Shown: positions 35,456 to 46,337 of the stretch, one piece after another
How the letters are laid out: each line of letters starts with the position of its first letter
Numbering within the stretch: the stretch's first letter is position 1
Notes under the pieces: model-generated
The model's database searches: none
What the model saw: only the letters and a program-made list of their open reading frames with translations
Told to the model about the DNA's origin: nothing
DNA from: Adineta vaga
Lineage: Eukaryota > Rotifera
DNA length: 64,000 nucleotides
NCBI GenBank assembly: GCA_021613535.1
Contig: CP075496.1
Span: forward strand, 14,198,001-14,262,000
Direction: 5' to 3'
Program-made: the position numbers and the translations under genes

Positions 35456-36920
35456 TTAAAGATAACATCGATGATAATTATTTGATGTTGTTGTTGTTGA
35501 TCGAGTTGGTGTTCCGGAGAGGGAGGAATAGCCTGATAATTGTTGTCGACGAGCTGTTGGTGGGGTGGAAAAACCAACTAAATTTTGTCGACGTGCTGTT
35601 GGTGGAGTTGAAAAACCCATTGGTTGATGATGAGAATTGGATACACGGGAAATTCGATCATTCGAATTATTCGTCGTTTTCCTAAATAAAAAATGATTTT
35701 GTTTAAAAACACCTATTTTCTTTGAAGTAGATTATTGTTTTTACCAATTTGAAACAATTGATGATGATGATTCTTTTGTTGATCCAGGTGTTTTTTGTTT
35801 TGGTTTAGCAAAATTGACCTAGAAAGAAAGAAAGAACGATTGATTCTAGTTATAAATCTTCTATACTAACCACTAATCGTCGTCCATCGACAATTTCTCT
35901 ATCCATTCGTTTTTTTGCTTCGAGTGCATCTTTTTTAGCAAGAAATGTAACAAAACCGAAACCCTACGAAGAAAAATAACGATCTTTCATATTTAAATGA
36001 AAAGAAACTTTACTTTCGAACCACGTTCATTATAGACAACTTCAACATCAAATGTTGTTCCATATTTCTAAATAAGAATATAAATTGAAAGAAGAAAAAA
36101 ACAAAAGATTTCTTTACTCCAAAAACTTCTGCTAATTTTTCTTTTGACCATGTAAATGGAATATTTGAAACATGTAAACGTAATGTATCATCATCTTCAT
36201 CAAAAATTGTTAAGGATGACGATGGAGTACTCTAAAAGAGAAAATATATTCTTAAAAATGATAATAATCAAAGGAAAACATACAGTTCGAGCAAGTGTGG
36301 GTCGTTGAATTGGTGTTAATGGTCGTCTTTCATCTTTAGATATATGAGATCGAATTCGGTTTGGAAGTTTTTCCGACCAATTTTCAGTTGGATTCGAACA
36401 ATGACAACATTTCTAGAGAACGAAAAAAACGTTTTATAAATCTTTAGAAGACAAATAAAATCATCTTACACATGGTTGATGTTGTTGTGATGATGTTGAA
36501 GATGATGATGATGACCATAATGGTGTATCAAGATCAATATTAGCAAATGAAGATGTTAGTGACCAACCAACAGGTGGTAATGGTAATGATGGTAGGACAG
36601 GTGAATCGGAATCTGTTGAACGAGTTAGTGTTGGAGAAAATAATCTTTGCACTGGCGATCGAGAGCACGTGGATTGAGACGATGACCACAAATCACCTTC
36701 CTAAAAGAATTTTATTCAATTAAATAAGTGAATAGAAAAATTGATTTCTTACAGCAAAGCTCGAACAGTAGCGCGAAATATCAATTAGAGTCGTTGTTGA
36801 AGGATTTTCTTCCATGAAGATTCGTTTTGCCCAAAGGAAATTTGATGAGAAACGGGCTTTTTCTTTCGTCGTTTTGTCCTTACTACAAGTTCGACGAGCA
36901 GATGGAAAATGATTAAACAT
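35456..36920 (-). CDS. RBFOX-type RNA-binding protein (single RRM)
   Basis: Exons 36920-36753, 36700-36470, 36412-36284, 36231-36118, 36067-36014, 35963-35871, 35818-35745, 35681-35456 join to 362 residues. Seen: a Ser/Pro-rich N-terminal half with a small CCHCSNP motif, then one RRM: RNP2 LRLHVSNIPFTWSKEKLAEV, DVEVVYNERGSK and RNP1 GFGFVTF, MDREIVDGRRLVVNFAKPK. The HVSNIPF and NERGSKGFGFVTF strings match RBFOX proteins, which bind UGCAUG and control alternative splicing. The helix after RNP2 (TWSKEKLAEVFGKYGTTF) departs from RBFOX (FRFRDPDLRQMFGQFG), so it may be a divergent relative. The tail holds a tandem repeat FSTPPTARRQ (twice). The start is the first ATG of an open exon; an upstream exon cannot be excluded. 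Confidence 0.8.
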
Positions 36921-37711
36921 ATTTTCTGTCTAGTCGGACGACGAAGAAAGTGACCAAAGAGAACGAAAAAAAAACAATAACCAGGCATCAATTCTTTTCT
37001 TTCACACATATTATATATGCGATCGTCCGAAAAGCCAAGAAGACATGTGTTCTTCTACAAAAAACGAACATTATATAACCATATGAAATAGTTTTTCAAT
37101 CTATTTTCTAATAATTATTTATTAGAAACGTTATTTGACTAAAAATGTTCATATATCATGATTATCTTTTGTCACTTCTATTTCATTTGAATGATCAATC
37201 AAATCAGATTAAAACAAAAGGAATTCTTTTTAGAGAAAGATTTGTTTTTTTTTTATTCAAACAACATGAGTAAATCTATGTATCAACTTCGTATTTAATA
37301 CCGACAGTAAATATAAGAAAAAAAAGATGAAAATAATTCCATACTAATCATAGTTATAGAACTTTTAAGAGAAATCTGATTGGTAAATAATATATGATTT
37401 TCATAATAAAATTATTAATTGAATTTTTTATTATGTCGAAAGATTTCTTCTTCAGATAGTCAATGACATTATCATCATCATCTACTAACTCGAATTACGA
37501 ACTATATTGATTAAAAACGATAAAATGGTTTTTGTAGTAAAAATAATTATATAAATTGATAACGTTTTGTAATTTGCAATTTAGAAAAAATTCTTTAGAA
37601 AGAAACAGTTTGGGTAGTCATATTGTTTTTTCTTTTTAAGTAAAATGTTTTAACCAGATGGAAAACAGTCAATATTACTTTCATCTTTTTACTTTGAGAA
37701 AGTGACACACA
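36921..37711. other. Divergent intergenic region
   Basis: About 790 AT-rich bases upstream of both the RBFOX-like gene (-) and the broken secreted-protein gene (+). No feature beyond presumptive promoters. Confidence 0.45.
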
Positions 37712-38845
37712 ATGATTTTGTTATTGTACTTTTTCTTGATATTTTTCAATGTTTCTGTAAACTCTCTTCAAATTTCATTTATTCGAAATACAATTTTAAC
37801 TCCTCAATCACAATGAAATAGTGCGATAATTACTAATCAAACATGTGAACAATGTCTTTGTTTAGCAATGTCAAATTATCTTGCTTTCAATTGTTTTTCA
37901 AATAAAACTTGTCAAATGTTTGATACATTTCCTATTCGATATAAATATCAATCAACATCAAATGCTCGTCTTTATTTTCCTCAAAGAATATTTCCAAATA
38001 AAAGTCTATGTTGTATGCCTGATCTTTCATATCTATTAAACAAACTTCGAAATGGAACACAGTCTTATGTTAATGTACCAACTATGCGTAATATTATTAC
38101 TGATAATCATGGTTATATTGTTACAGTTATTTCTCAATCACCAGCACTTCTTCGTTACGATCCTCAAAATTTAACATTAATTAGTCGAACTTCAATAAGT
38201 CGATCGGATCTCATGGCATTGACATTCTTTAATAATACTTATTTCATTGGATTTATGAAGAATTCTATTTTAGTTATTGATAGCAACAATTTAACTATTC
38301 TTAATACTATAAATTCATCTTCTATTCAAGGTCTACGTGGTATTACTTTTGTTGAAGATGGATAAACAATGGCAGTTGCCGATTATGACAGTAATCAACT
38401 ATTATTTTTCTCTCAAACTATAAACACCTCTTCAAATTATATATATGTTTATGAACATTCACAAACATTTTCTGGAGCACATGGATTAATCACTTATAAT
38501 AGTAGTCGATTTTGTGCATCATCATGGACAACTAGTTTAGTTTATTGTTATGATGCTCTCGAAAATAGCACAACATGGGCTGAAACATTCGTGTTTAATT
38601 CATCTACAATTCGAAGTGGTATTTATGGACCATTCGTAACAATTGATGAATGTGATCGATATTGGTTTCCATCTTATACATCGTTTGCATTTATTTTTGA
38701 TAGTTCAGGAAGTTTCCTTGGAAATTTTAGTTTGCCTACTGCAGTACTTTTTGACATATTGATTACGGATAATTATATTATGTATTTCGTTGATTATAGT
38801 AGTTACAGTCGAATCATTCGTATTGATCGTCATATTGACTGTTAA
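37712..38845 (+). pseudogene. Secreted NHL/propeller-like protein with two in-frame stop codons
   Basis: A single reading frame runs from an ATG at 37712 (signal-like MILLLYFFLIFFNVSVNSLQ) to TAA at 38845 but is cut by TGA at 37814 and TAA at 38363. No frameshift is present: all three segments share one frame. Seen: a cysteine-rich start (CEQCLCLAMSNYLAFNCFS, KTCQMF) like small PAN/apple-type modules, then repeats such as NIITDNHGYIVTVISQSPAL and GLRGITFVEDG that resemble blades of an NHL-type beta-propeller, and a C-terminal DECDRYWFPSY segment. About 378 codons. Bdelloids have many related secreted genes. Called as a recent pseudogene; readthrough cannot be excluded from sequence. Confidence 0.65.
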
Positions 38846-39355
38846 TATATAAAAATACTCAAATGCTTTTATTCTTGTATTACAATACATTTGTCGAAAA
38901 ATATCTGAATGCGGTCGCGCTCTCCGATTGTCAATCAGAAGCGTCATGAAAATGTAAAAATGTTCTCGTCACTCAAGATATTGAGGAAACTGGATGAAGG
39001 TTTCAGGTTTATCAGATCGTATGTGCACATATAAACTTTGAAAATAAGTGTCATATGAGTATTTGTATTCAAAAAATGTCGTTGACAAAGATTTTCTAGA
39101 AATGTTTGCAAAAAACTTGAAACGTGACCACTTAGTTTTATAGATGTGTAATCATCCAAAACGAAAAGTTCTGTCGAAGCATGAAAACGCATTTTTCCAA
39201 ATTCTTCCAGTTCATAAATGTTTGAATATCTTTCTAAATAACATTTTTATAAAAGCATATTCGTATCTGAACTACATTATCTTAGTTTCTTTTGAGAATA
39301 ATCAGATCAACTTGATGAAATTCGTACTCATTTAACTCGTTATATAATGATATCT
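38846..39355. other. Spacer between two pseudogenes
   Basis: About 510 AT-rich bases without supportable features. Confidence 0.4.
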
Positions 39356-39990
39356 GTTTATATATTTGGTATATTCACGAATATTACAAATATAATTCTT
39401 TTTACTCAACGTATCTTTCGTTCAAACAATGTATGTTCATGGTACTTTGATTGGATTATCTATGGCTAATTTTATTTAATGATTGATACAAGTAGTTTCG
39501 CTCAAAATTTACCTGCTTTATTTGATATTAATTTAAAAATCACATCAGTCCTATTTTGTAAATGTCGACTTTATTTTGTTTATTTTACATTATTAAATAA
39601 TATTTATGCTGTTTTCTTTGGTATTTATAATGTTTTAAGTGCAACAATACCGATTCTTCTTATGATTATACGTAGTATATTTATTATCAGAAACTTTCGA
39701 CAAAGTCAACATCGGAGATTCGATCAGGACCAACAATACCAAATGTTTCTCAAGCGAGGAACAGAAGAGTTAATCCAATGATAAATATACAATTAGTTCG
39801 CTTAGTTTGACTTGAAATTCTTACATTTACATTACTGAATATTAGTTTTGTTGGTTATGTTATTTATGATGTTATGACAAGCGGGGAAAGAAAAAATTTT
39901 GATCAGTAAGCAATTGATACCTTTGTCTATAATATTATAGTTGATCTTATTTATGTATTTAATTCAGTAAGATATTATATAATCCGTAGT
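39356..39990 (+). pseudogene. 7TM receptor pseudogene (bdelloid GPCR family)
   Basis: Fragments of a membrane protein appear in changing frames: MISVYIFGIFTNITNIILFT, then IRSNNVCSWYFDWI, then after a stop the open part ITSVLFCKCRLYFVYFTLLN and IYNVLSATIPILLMIIRSIF with IIRNFRQSQHRR, and finally IQLVRLV-EILTFTLLNISF, VGYVIYDVMTSGE. The order TM1, loop Cys, TM3, TM5, basic loop 3, TM6 is that of class-A-like receptors, but the segment between TM3 and TM5 is short and several stops interrupt (near 39478, 39781 and 39808). Not functional. Related intact receptors lie at 45.3 and 54.4 kb. Confidence 0.6.
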
Positions 39991-40132
39991 GTGAAGTCAT
40001 AAATTTCAAATGATGACATGTTTGGATAAAAATGATTTTTCTCATAGAAACTTGAATTGATCGAGCATGATTAGTTTATTTCATAATAACTATTAGCGAG
40101 AATATAATATAAATAATTTCTTAAAAAGACTT

Positions 40133-40884
40133 TCATTTCTTTTCTACTGGTTTTTCACTATCAATAGCTGCATGAACCAGACTTCCTGTTACATGACGTA
40201 AAGCCTATAATACAAAAATGAAAAGATTTGATACACATTTTCCTTTCTATTGATTTATATTTACTTCTTTGATTCTTCCGAAGAAACCTGATTCAGCATT
40301 TGGAATTGGTTCACCATTCCATCGTTCTTCATGTCGAATAATTTTCTCTTGTTCATTTAATGTCAATAAAACAATAGAACGAATTGTTGTTTCCTTATTA
40401 ATACCTTTCCATTCATAACGAGTTTCAAGATTTAATTTCATTGGATTTGTATCAATATCAGCATCACTTTTTGTTACTTCAGAATCTTTGAATATTTTTG
40501 GTAATGATTTAAAAGCTGATTTGACCGAAGAAAGATTTCCAGAAAATTGAAGGGGATCTTCAAATTGAGCATTTGTATCATAATGACGGAAAGATTCTTC
40601 TGTCGGATTTGAATTGTATAAATTAAGAACATCAGAAATGATTTCTTCGCGAACTTTACGATTCGCTTCGTCTAAAAATCATCAAATATTTGTTAAAAAC
40701 TAATTTAAAAAAAGATCAAATTTATACTAAGTTTGATATTTTCAGTTGAAGTTGACATAGTAGAAAGTATTATATAACCGTTGTGTACTAGAGAACCAGA
40801 AAATACTAATGAAGAACGAGAAAAATTTGACGACAATAAACTCAAATGACGAAAAGAATTTAATGGACGAATTATTGATTGCAT
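40133..40884 (-). CDS. NTF2-like/SnoaL-like protein, possibly mitochondrial
   Basis: Exons 40884-40728, 40671-40265 and 40204-40133 join to 211 residues. Seen: an N-terminal stretch rich in Ser, Arg and Leu and poor in acids (MQSIIRPLNSFRHLSLLSSN) that could be a mitochondrial presequence; then a cone-shaped NTF2-like fold pattern: ISDVLNLYNSN, YDTNAQFEDPLQF, KSAFKSLPKIFKDSEVTKSD, TRYEWKG, ERWNGEPIPNAESGFFGRIK. The YxxxAxFEDPL and late RWNGEPIP motifs are shared with uncharacterised NTF2/SnoaL-like proteins of fungi and plants. No enzymatic role is established for that group. An internal ATG (MSTSTENIKL) gives a shorter alternative without presequence. Tail-to-head with CHMP4 on the same strand. 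Confidence 0.7.
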
Positions 40885-41385
40885 TATGAAAAATAATGAA
40901 AGTTTATATAGTTTAAAATGAAAACAACAAAAACGAACTTCTACTTAGATTATGTTATGTAACTGTATAATATACTCAATGATCTACAGAACATTTCAAA
41001 AGATGTCGCACTATTTCATTCATCGCTGTACTGATATTCGATTAACTTGATTATAATTTTTTCATATTTATTTGAAAAAGAAAACATTTCAATGATTTTA
41101 ACTATGACAAATAACGATTAGAGAAAAGATGCTATTGATATTTCATATATAATAATAATAATAATAAAATAAGTTTGAATTAGATTCTACTATCTAAACA
41201 CACCGATAGAATGAAGTTATATTTCTCATAATGAAAGATCTGATCACTCGATAAGATAATATCTGTTTGTTTACAACAAAATACATGACAAAGAGAGAAA
41301 AAAAAAAGGAAAATTAGATTGAAATTTATTGTCAAATACATCTGCACGTTTTTTTTGACTGATATTTCAAGAATAAGAAAATTGA
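40885..41385. other. Spacer upstream of NTF2-like gene / CHMP4 3' UTR
   Basis: About 500 AT-rich bases with a short (ATA)n run near 41151-41165. No gene seen. Confidence 0.45.
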
Positions 41386-42096
41386 TTATTGTGCCCAAGC
41401 TTCAAGGTCACGTAATTCTGCTGATTGATTGTTTGTTTTAATTGTTGCTGCTGATTGTGGTACATCAGGTAATGGTCCAATTGTCATCATATCTTCTTTA
41501 ATTTCTTCTTGTGCTAATAATTCTAATTCTCGTTCTAAATCAGCATCACTATATAAATCCGATGTACCCATTGGTGATGAAATTGCATTGGCAATTTCTT
41601 CCGCTAAAGAGAAAAAAATTGATTTGTTTTGTTACGAATGATCTTTTAACATGAAATTCTTACCAACAGTATGTTGTTCTGATAAATCATCCATAAGATC
41701 ATGAACTTGATCTACATCTAAATTTTGATTGGTTTTCTTCAAAGCATTTGCTGCTTGTTTCATTACACGTAAAACATCCATATTTGTTGAAGCATTTTGT
41801 AAATATTCTCGTTGAGTTTCTAATGTTGTCAATGTTCCATCTAATTGAAGTAGAGTTTTTTCATATTTCTTCTTTCGTTTTAAAGCCATTAAAGCTCCAC
41901 GTTTATTTCCTTGTTTTGAACAACGTATCGCTGTTTTCTTTTCTTCATCGATTTGAGATTCTAAATGTTGTTGTTTTTTATTGAGCATTTCTTCAACATC
42001 AGATAAACGTTGAATTGCATCAGATGATGAAACATTTTTCGTATCATCTTTTTTTGAACCAAAATCGAAAAGACGTTGAAAAGCACCGATTGGCAT
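41386..42096 (-). CDS. CHMP4: CHMP4 (Snf7/Vps32) ESCRT-III subunit
   Basis: Two exons (42096-41664, 41603-41386) give 216 residues. ESCRT-III filament-forming protein that drives membrane scission at endosomes, the midbody and the plasma membrane. Seen: N-terminal FQRLFDFGSKKD; the basic core helices (EEMLNKKQQHLESQIDEEKK, RCSKQGNKRGALMALKRKKK, YEKTLLQLDGTLTTLETQRE); the acidic helix (DVDQVHDLMDDLSEQHTVGE-type) and AEEIANAISSP; and a C-terminal LERELELLAQEE (MIM-like helix) with PLPDVP, the Alix-binding region. Every family landmark is present and length equals human CHMP4 paralogs (about 220-230). Upstream in-frame Met residues exist but MPIGAF is the natural start. Head-to-head with CFAP45. 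Confidence 0.95.
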
Positions 42097-42429
42097 TCTT
42101 TTTTTGACGAGAGAAGATAAGATGAAGAAGAATGATCTATCTTCTCGATGAAAGACAAAAGAACAAATGAAAATTGTTCGATTAACTAAGAAAGAAAGAA
42201 TTTCTCGATGAATCATTTCGGAAAAATTTTCTTGATTTGTTTAAAAAAATTTTGAGAAAACAAAAATAAATTTGAATAGAAAATATTTTTATAGAGAAAA
42301 TCATGTTCATTAAAATAGAAAATAGAGGTCGTCGCAAGGTTGATGAACATTGTAAATGGCGAATAGAGAATGTAACAATTACAAGAAAAGGAAAAAGACT
42401 ATTTTTTTGTTTTTTTAGAATAATCAAAA
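42097..42429. promoter_or_regulatory. Bidirectional promoter region CHMP4/CFAP45
   Basis: Only 333 bases separate the start codons of CHMP4 (-) and CFAP45 (+), so regulation is likely shared. A GTTTTTTTAG acceptor lies 11 bases before the CFAP45 ATG, suggesting a leader intron or spliced-leader site. No TATA box stands out. Confidence 0.5.
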
Positions 42430-44576
42430 ATGTCTCCAGCATCAACAACAGGTGGTTCCAATGGTGGAAATGGATCTTTAACTGCACGACGTGCTGGAAC
42501 TAACTATCGTTATCGAACTGTCAATGCTCAATCAGAAGTCGATGAAACCTTGTTTGGTGCACCACATCGAGTAGAAGCAGCTGCAAAAATGCGAGCAGAA
42601 CGTCAACAGAATGACGAAAAACCAAATGAATATACAACGAAACAAGTTAGTCCTGCAAAAAAACAAGTCGTTAGACATATTACAAAAGATTTAATTCGTG
42701 ATATTATGTAAATATCATTTGATTGATTTTCTTTTCTTTAAATTAAATTTCATGTTTTAGTGTTCGTGATGAATCAACATCTAGTTCAATTATTATCGAT
42801 AGTGGAACGTATGAACGTTTAGCTCATGCTGCTCGAAATAGACCGAAAGATATACGTGAGAATGAACTTCGTCAATCGATACGTTTGAGAGAGTCCGTTG
42901 ATGTAAGATGTTGAAATTATGAGTTAGAATAAACGATAAATCTTTACTTCTTTTATTTTTTTCAAGGAAGAACTTGATCGTCGAAAGAAAACAATTCAAG
43001 AATTTGATCAACAACGAAAAAAAAATGCTCCATTAGATGATATCGAACAAGAAGCGAAAGATGAAGCTGAATATATGTTAAAACGAGCCAATGATCTTCG
43101 ACAAGAACAAGAAGATGAAGTTAAACATCTCAATGAGGTTGATTTGACAAATTTTGATTAAGAAAAAAAACAAATCCAAACGATTCTTTTTTTTTTAGTT
43201 AATTCTAAATGCAAAATGTCACGCAATACGTGATGCACAAGTTTTAGAAAAACGACAAATTAAAAAAGAAGTCAAAGAAGAAGATAAACGATTAGATATG
43301 ATGATGGAAGTTGATCGTCTCAATGCATTAAAAATTCAAGATGAAATTGAAAAACGAAGACATTTACAAAATAAAGAGTAAGATTATTTCATACATGAAC
43401 TTGTTGATAAATAATCTTCGATTGTTTTTCTATTTTCCTATAAATTTCACCTTCACTTGCAATTAAGTTCATTTTCTTGTCTAGAGGTGCAAGTATGGTC
43501 TTGAAACAAATTGAAGAACTTGAAAAAGAAAAAATCTTAAAAGAAGAAGCACGTGAACAAGAAAATGCAGCAATGTTTGAATATATCCAAAAATTACAAG
43601 AAAAAGATTTTGAAGAATTTGCCAAACGAAAAGAATCACAAAAGAAATTAGCGGTAGATTGAATTCTTGTTTTTGTTTTTTTTCTTTTTCAAAACAATTC
43701 TTTCGAAATCTTTTAGAAAGAACTTTTAAAAGCCAATCATGATATTGAAGAACAACGTGTATTTCGTAAACAACATGATCGTTTATCTGATTTAGCTGTT
43801 TTAGAATTTCAAAAAGCAAAAGCAGCTCGAGATGCAGCACATGAAGCGGAAGTGGAAAGAAAACGATCAGAAAAAGAGAAAGAAGTTGCACGTTTACGTG
43901 CTCAACAAGAACGTTCAAGGGATTTACAAGCGGATAAAGATGCATTAAGAGCTCGACGAGAACAAGAACGACGAGAACGAGAATGGAGAGAAAAAGAAAG
44001 AATACAAGCAATGAAGAAGAAAGATATGGAAGATGAAATGCGTTTAGCAAGAGATTGGCAAATTAAAAATAAAGAACAATATATAGCGATCGAAGCAGCA
44101 AGAGAAAGAGCAGAATTTGAACGTGTTCTTAAGTAAACGAATTTTTCTATAAGAAGATCGTTTTTTTTTTCTATTGAGAAATTGAATTTTCTAGAGCACA
44201 ATTATCTCAAGCAGAAAAAGATCGACAAGAACAAGTAGCAAGAATTTCTAAACGAGATAAATTTGCCAATGAATTACGTGACCAAATTATTCGTCATGAA
44301 AAACAAAAAGTTGCCGAACGAACAGCATTTTTTGAAGAAGGTGTTCGACTTGATGAACAAGCACGTTTACGAAGAGTTCAACTCGATGAAATAAAAACAA
44401 GAAAACTCAATGATTTACGGTAAATTATTTCAAATTCTTTTCCTAAATTCAATTCAAATTTCGTTTTTAGTCGTGCCGGTGTTCCGGAAAAATATTGTGC
44501 TGATATTGAACGAAAGATCAATGCAACGACACATTTAAATACGGATAGAACAACGAATGAATCAACTGTTCACTAA
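42430..44576 (+). CDS. CFAP45: CFAP45, cilia and flagella associated protein
   Basis: Exons 42430-42707, 42761-42902, 42967-43137, 43199-43377, 43485-43653, 43717-44132, 44195-44419, 44471-44576 join to 561 residues (human about 550). Axonemal microtubule inner protein: in the family it lies within the lumen of doublet A-tubules of motile cilia. Seen: N-terminal NYRYRTVNAQSEVDETLFG, ITKDLIRDIMVRDE, then nearly continuous charged coiled coil with the family's diagnostic ILNAKCHAIRDAQVLEKRQI, KRLDMMMEVDRLNALK, EKEVARLRAQQERSRDLQAD and DALRARREQERREREWREKE, ending RAGVPEKYCADIERKIN. Alignment to human CFAP45 holds throughout, including the C-terminal GxPEKYC motif. Suits a rotifer, whose corona is ciliated. 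Confidence 0.95.
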
Positions 44577-45347
44577 AAAAAAGGAATCGATATATTTTTT
44601 TTCAAATGTTATTTTTATTTTGTCTTTTGCAAAACATATTTATCTCATTGACATTATTTGTCAACCTATTCTTCCTGGAATTTTAATTTATTTAGCAAAC
44701 TAATCTCACCGAATTTATAAATATTGTCTTTCTTTCCATTTCATTTTTTTTTCTTTGTTCATCGAAATAAATATTTCATTTATGTCAATTCAAATTTATA
44801 TTTACGAAGAATCATATGTGAAATGAAACAATAATGACGTAAAAAAGTTATACAACGGTAAAATCATGGAATAGGAATACATAACGTTTGCCTATCTATG
44901 TCCAGTCAACATACAGTAAACTACTTAGTAAAAACTAATCGTTGGTTACTACGAGTTTGATCGAATCCTCGGACGAGCGTCACTTGTTCATTTCGTTTTT
45001 AAATCGATTCTAAGCTACTTTTTTTTTTAATCTAAAAGGACATTTCATAAGTATAGAATAATTAACAAAATATGTCATTGATAAATTCTATTCATCTAAT
45101 CAATCTTTTCACCTTATCCTTTGAATATGAACAAATTAATTGCGTTGTATGAAACGTACTCAACTTTAAACTACAAAGATATAATTGAAAATAGAAATTT
45201 GTCTAGCAGAGACAAAAAAATTCTTTCTATTTTCAAGCAAATCTTTTCATCTCTAACGATGTTCATTCTTCTCTTCTTATAATTTCCGATGAGTGCATAA
45301 AATCTTCAAACAAATGTTTTTAAAGTTTACAATTGCAAACTTGCTCG
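44577..45347. other. Spacer between CFAP45 and 7TM receptor
   Basis: About 770 AT-rich bases. Poly-A signal candidate AAATAAATA near 44766. No further gene or repeat seen. Confidence 0.45.
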
Positions 45348-46337
45348 ATGTTTGACATGGAAGAAACCGATACGAGTGCTCGTCAATTGATGATTATAGC
45401 TGGTATAATCATGTTAATCTTTGGTTCGATTGGAAATCTTTTAAATATTTATGTATTTATCATTTGGTGTCGTCCTCGAACAACATCAACTGATCATCAT
45501 CATGTCAATCAAACAAATAATAGTTCATTATATTTACTTGCATCTTCAATATCAAATTTAATCGTTATTCTTTATCCATTATTAACTCGAATTATTTTCG
45601 ATGGTTTTAATTATCTTGTTTCACCCAATCAAGTAATTATCTTATGTCAACTTCGATTTTTTATTTTACATACATTTGATTTAATATCTTTAACATATTT
45701 TTGTATGGCAACATTCGATCGATATTTAATTACATCAAGAAATGCTCATTTACGAAATCTTAGTACAACAAAACATCGTACAATACAAATTATTCTCATT
45801 ATTTTTCTTCTTTTTAGTTTACATAATATTCCTGTCGCCATTTTTTTTCATGTTTCACCAACAGGTCATTGTGACATAAGTTCAACAGGATATCTTTATT
45901 ATTATTTATATGCTATTCAAATTTTATTTCATGGAATTATTCCGATTATATTTCTTTCCATATTTGGTACATTAACATTTCAACATTTGAAAAAACTTCA
46001 AATTCATGGTCATTTAAATGTTGATAAACAATTATCTCGAATGCTTTTATTAATGTCAACAGCAATAATTATTTCATCAATTCCATATTGTATTGAACAA
46101 ATCTATTATGTCATGTTCTCTCGTAATAATACTGAACCATCTTCATTATTCTTTCTTTTACATGTCATTTCATCGATTTTATTTTATACATATCCTGTTT
46201 CAAGTTATTACATTTATTTTATTTCTACACCACATTTTCGTCATGAAATCAAACGATTATTTCGTTGTAATCAACATATTCATCTTCGTATTCATAATCA
46301 AATTCATACAATTACAGAACAACATCAGCTTCATTAA
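45348..46337 (+). CDS. Class A-like 7TM G-protein-coupled receptor, single exon
   Basis: Uninterrupted 329-codon frame; the first ATG (45348) was chosen since no earlier ATG exists in frame. Seen: seven hydrophobic segments. TM1 has GSIGNLLNIYVF (GN of class A); TM2 LYLLASSISNLIVILYPLL; extracellular Cys before TM3 (ILCQLRFF); TM3 ends CMATFDRYLIT, the DRY motif; TM4-5 follow with GHCDIS as the second disulfide Cys; TM6 RMLLLMSTAIIISSIPYC; TM7 FFLLHVISSILFYTYPVSSYY, where NPxxY is replaced by YPVSSYY. Such receptors are greatly multiplied in bdelloids. Ligand unknown; peptide-type is plausible but unproven. A damaged copy of the 3' end lies at 50.23 kb. Confidence 0.82.
   Translation: MFDMEETDTSARQLMIIAGIIMLIFGSIGNLLNIYVFIIWCRPRTTSTDHHHVNQTNNSSLYLLASSISNLIVILYPLLTRIIFDGFNYLVSPNQVIILCQLRFFILHTFDLISLTYFCMATFDRYLITSRNAHLRNLSTTKHRTIQIILIIFLLFSLHNIPVAIFFHVSPTGHCDISSTGYLYYYLYAIQILFHGIIPIIFLSIFGTLTFQHLKKLQIHGHLNVDKQLSRMLLLMSTAIIISSIPYCIEQIYYVMFSRNNTEPSSLFFLLHVISSILFYTYPVSSYYIYFISTPHFRHEIKRLFRCNQHIHLRIHNQIHTITEQHQLH

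Noticed and set aside
43481-44050. 189-codon frame on the - strand
   Set aside because: Lies antisense to well-supported CFAP45 exons; its Leu/Val-rich content is the mirror of charged coiled-coil codons.
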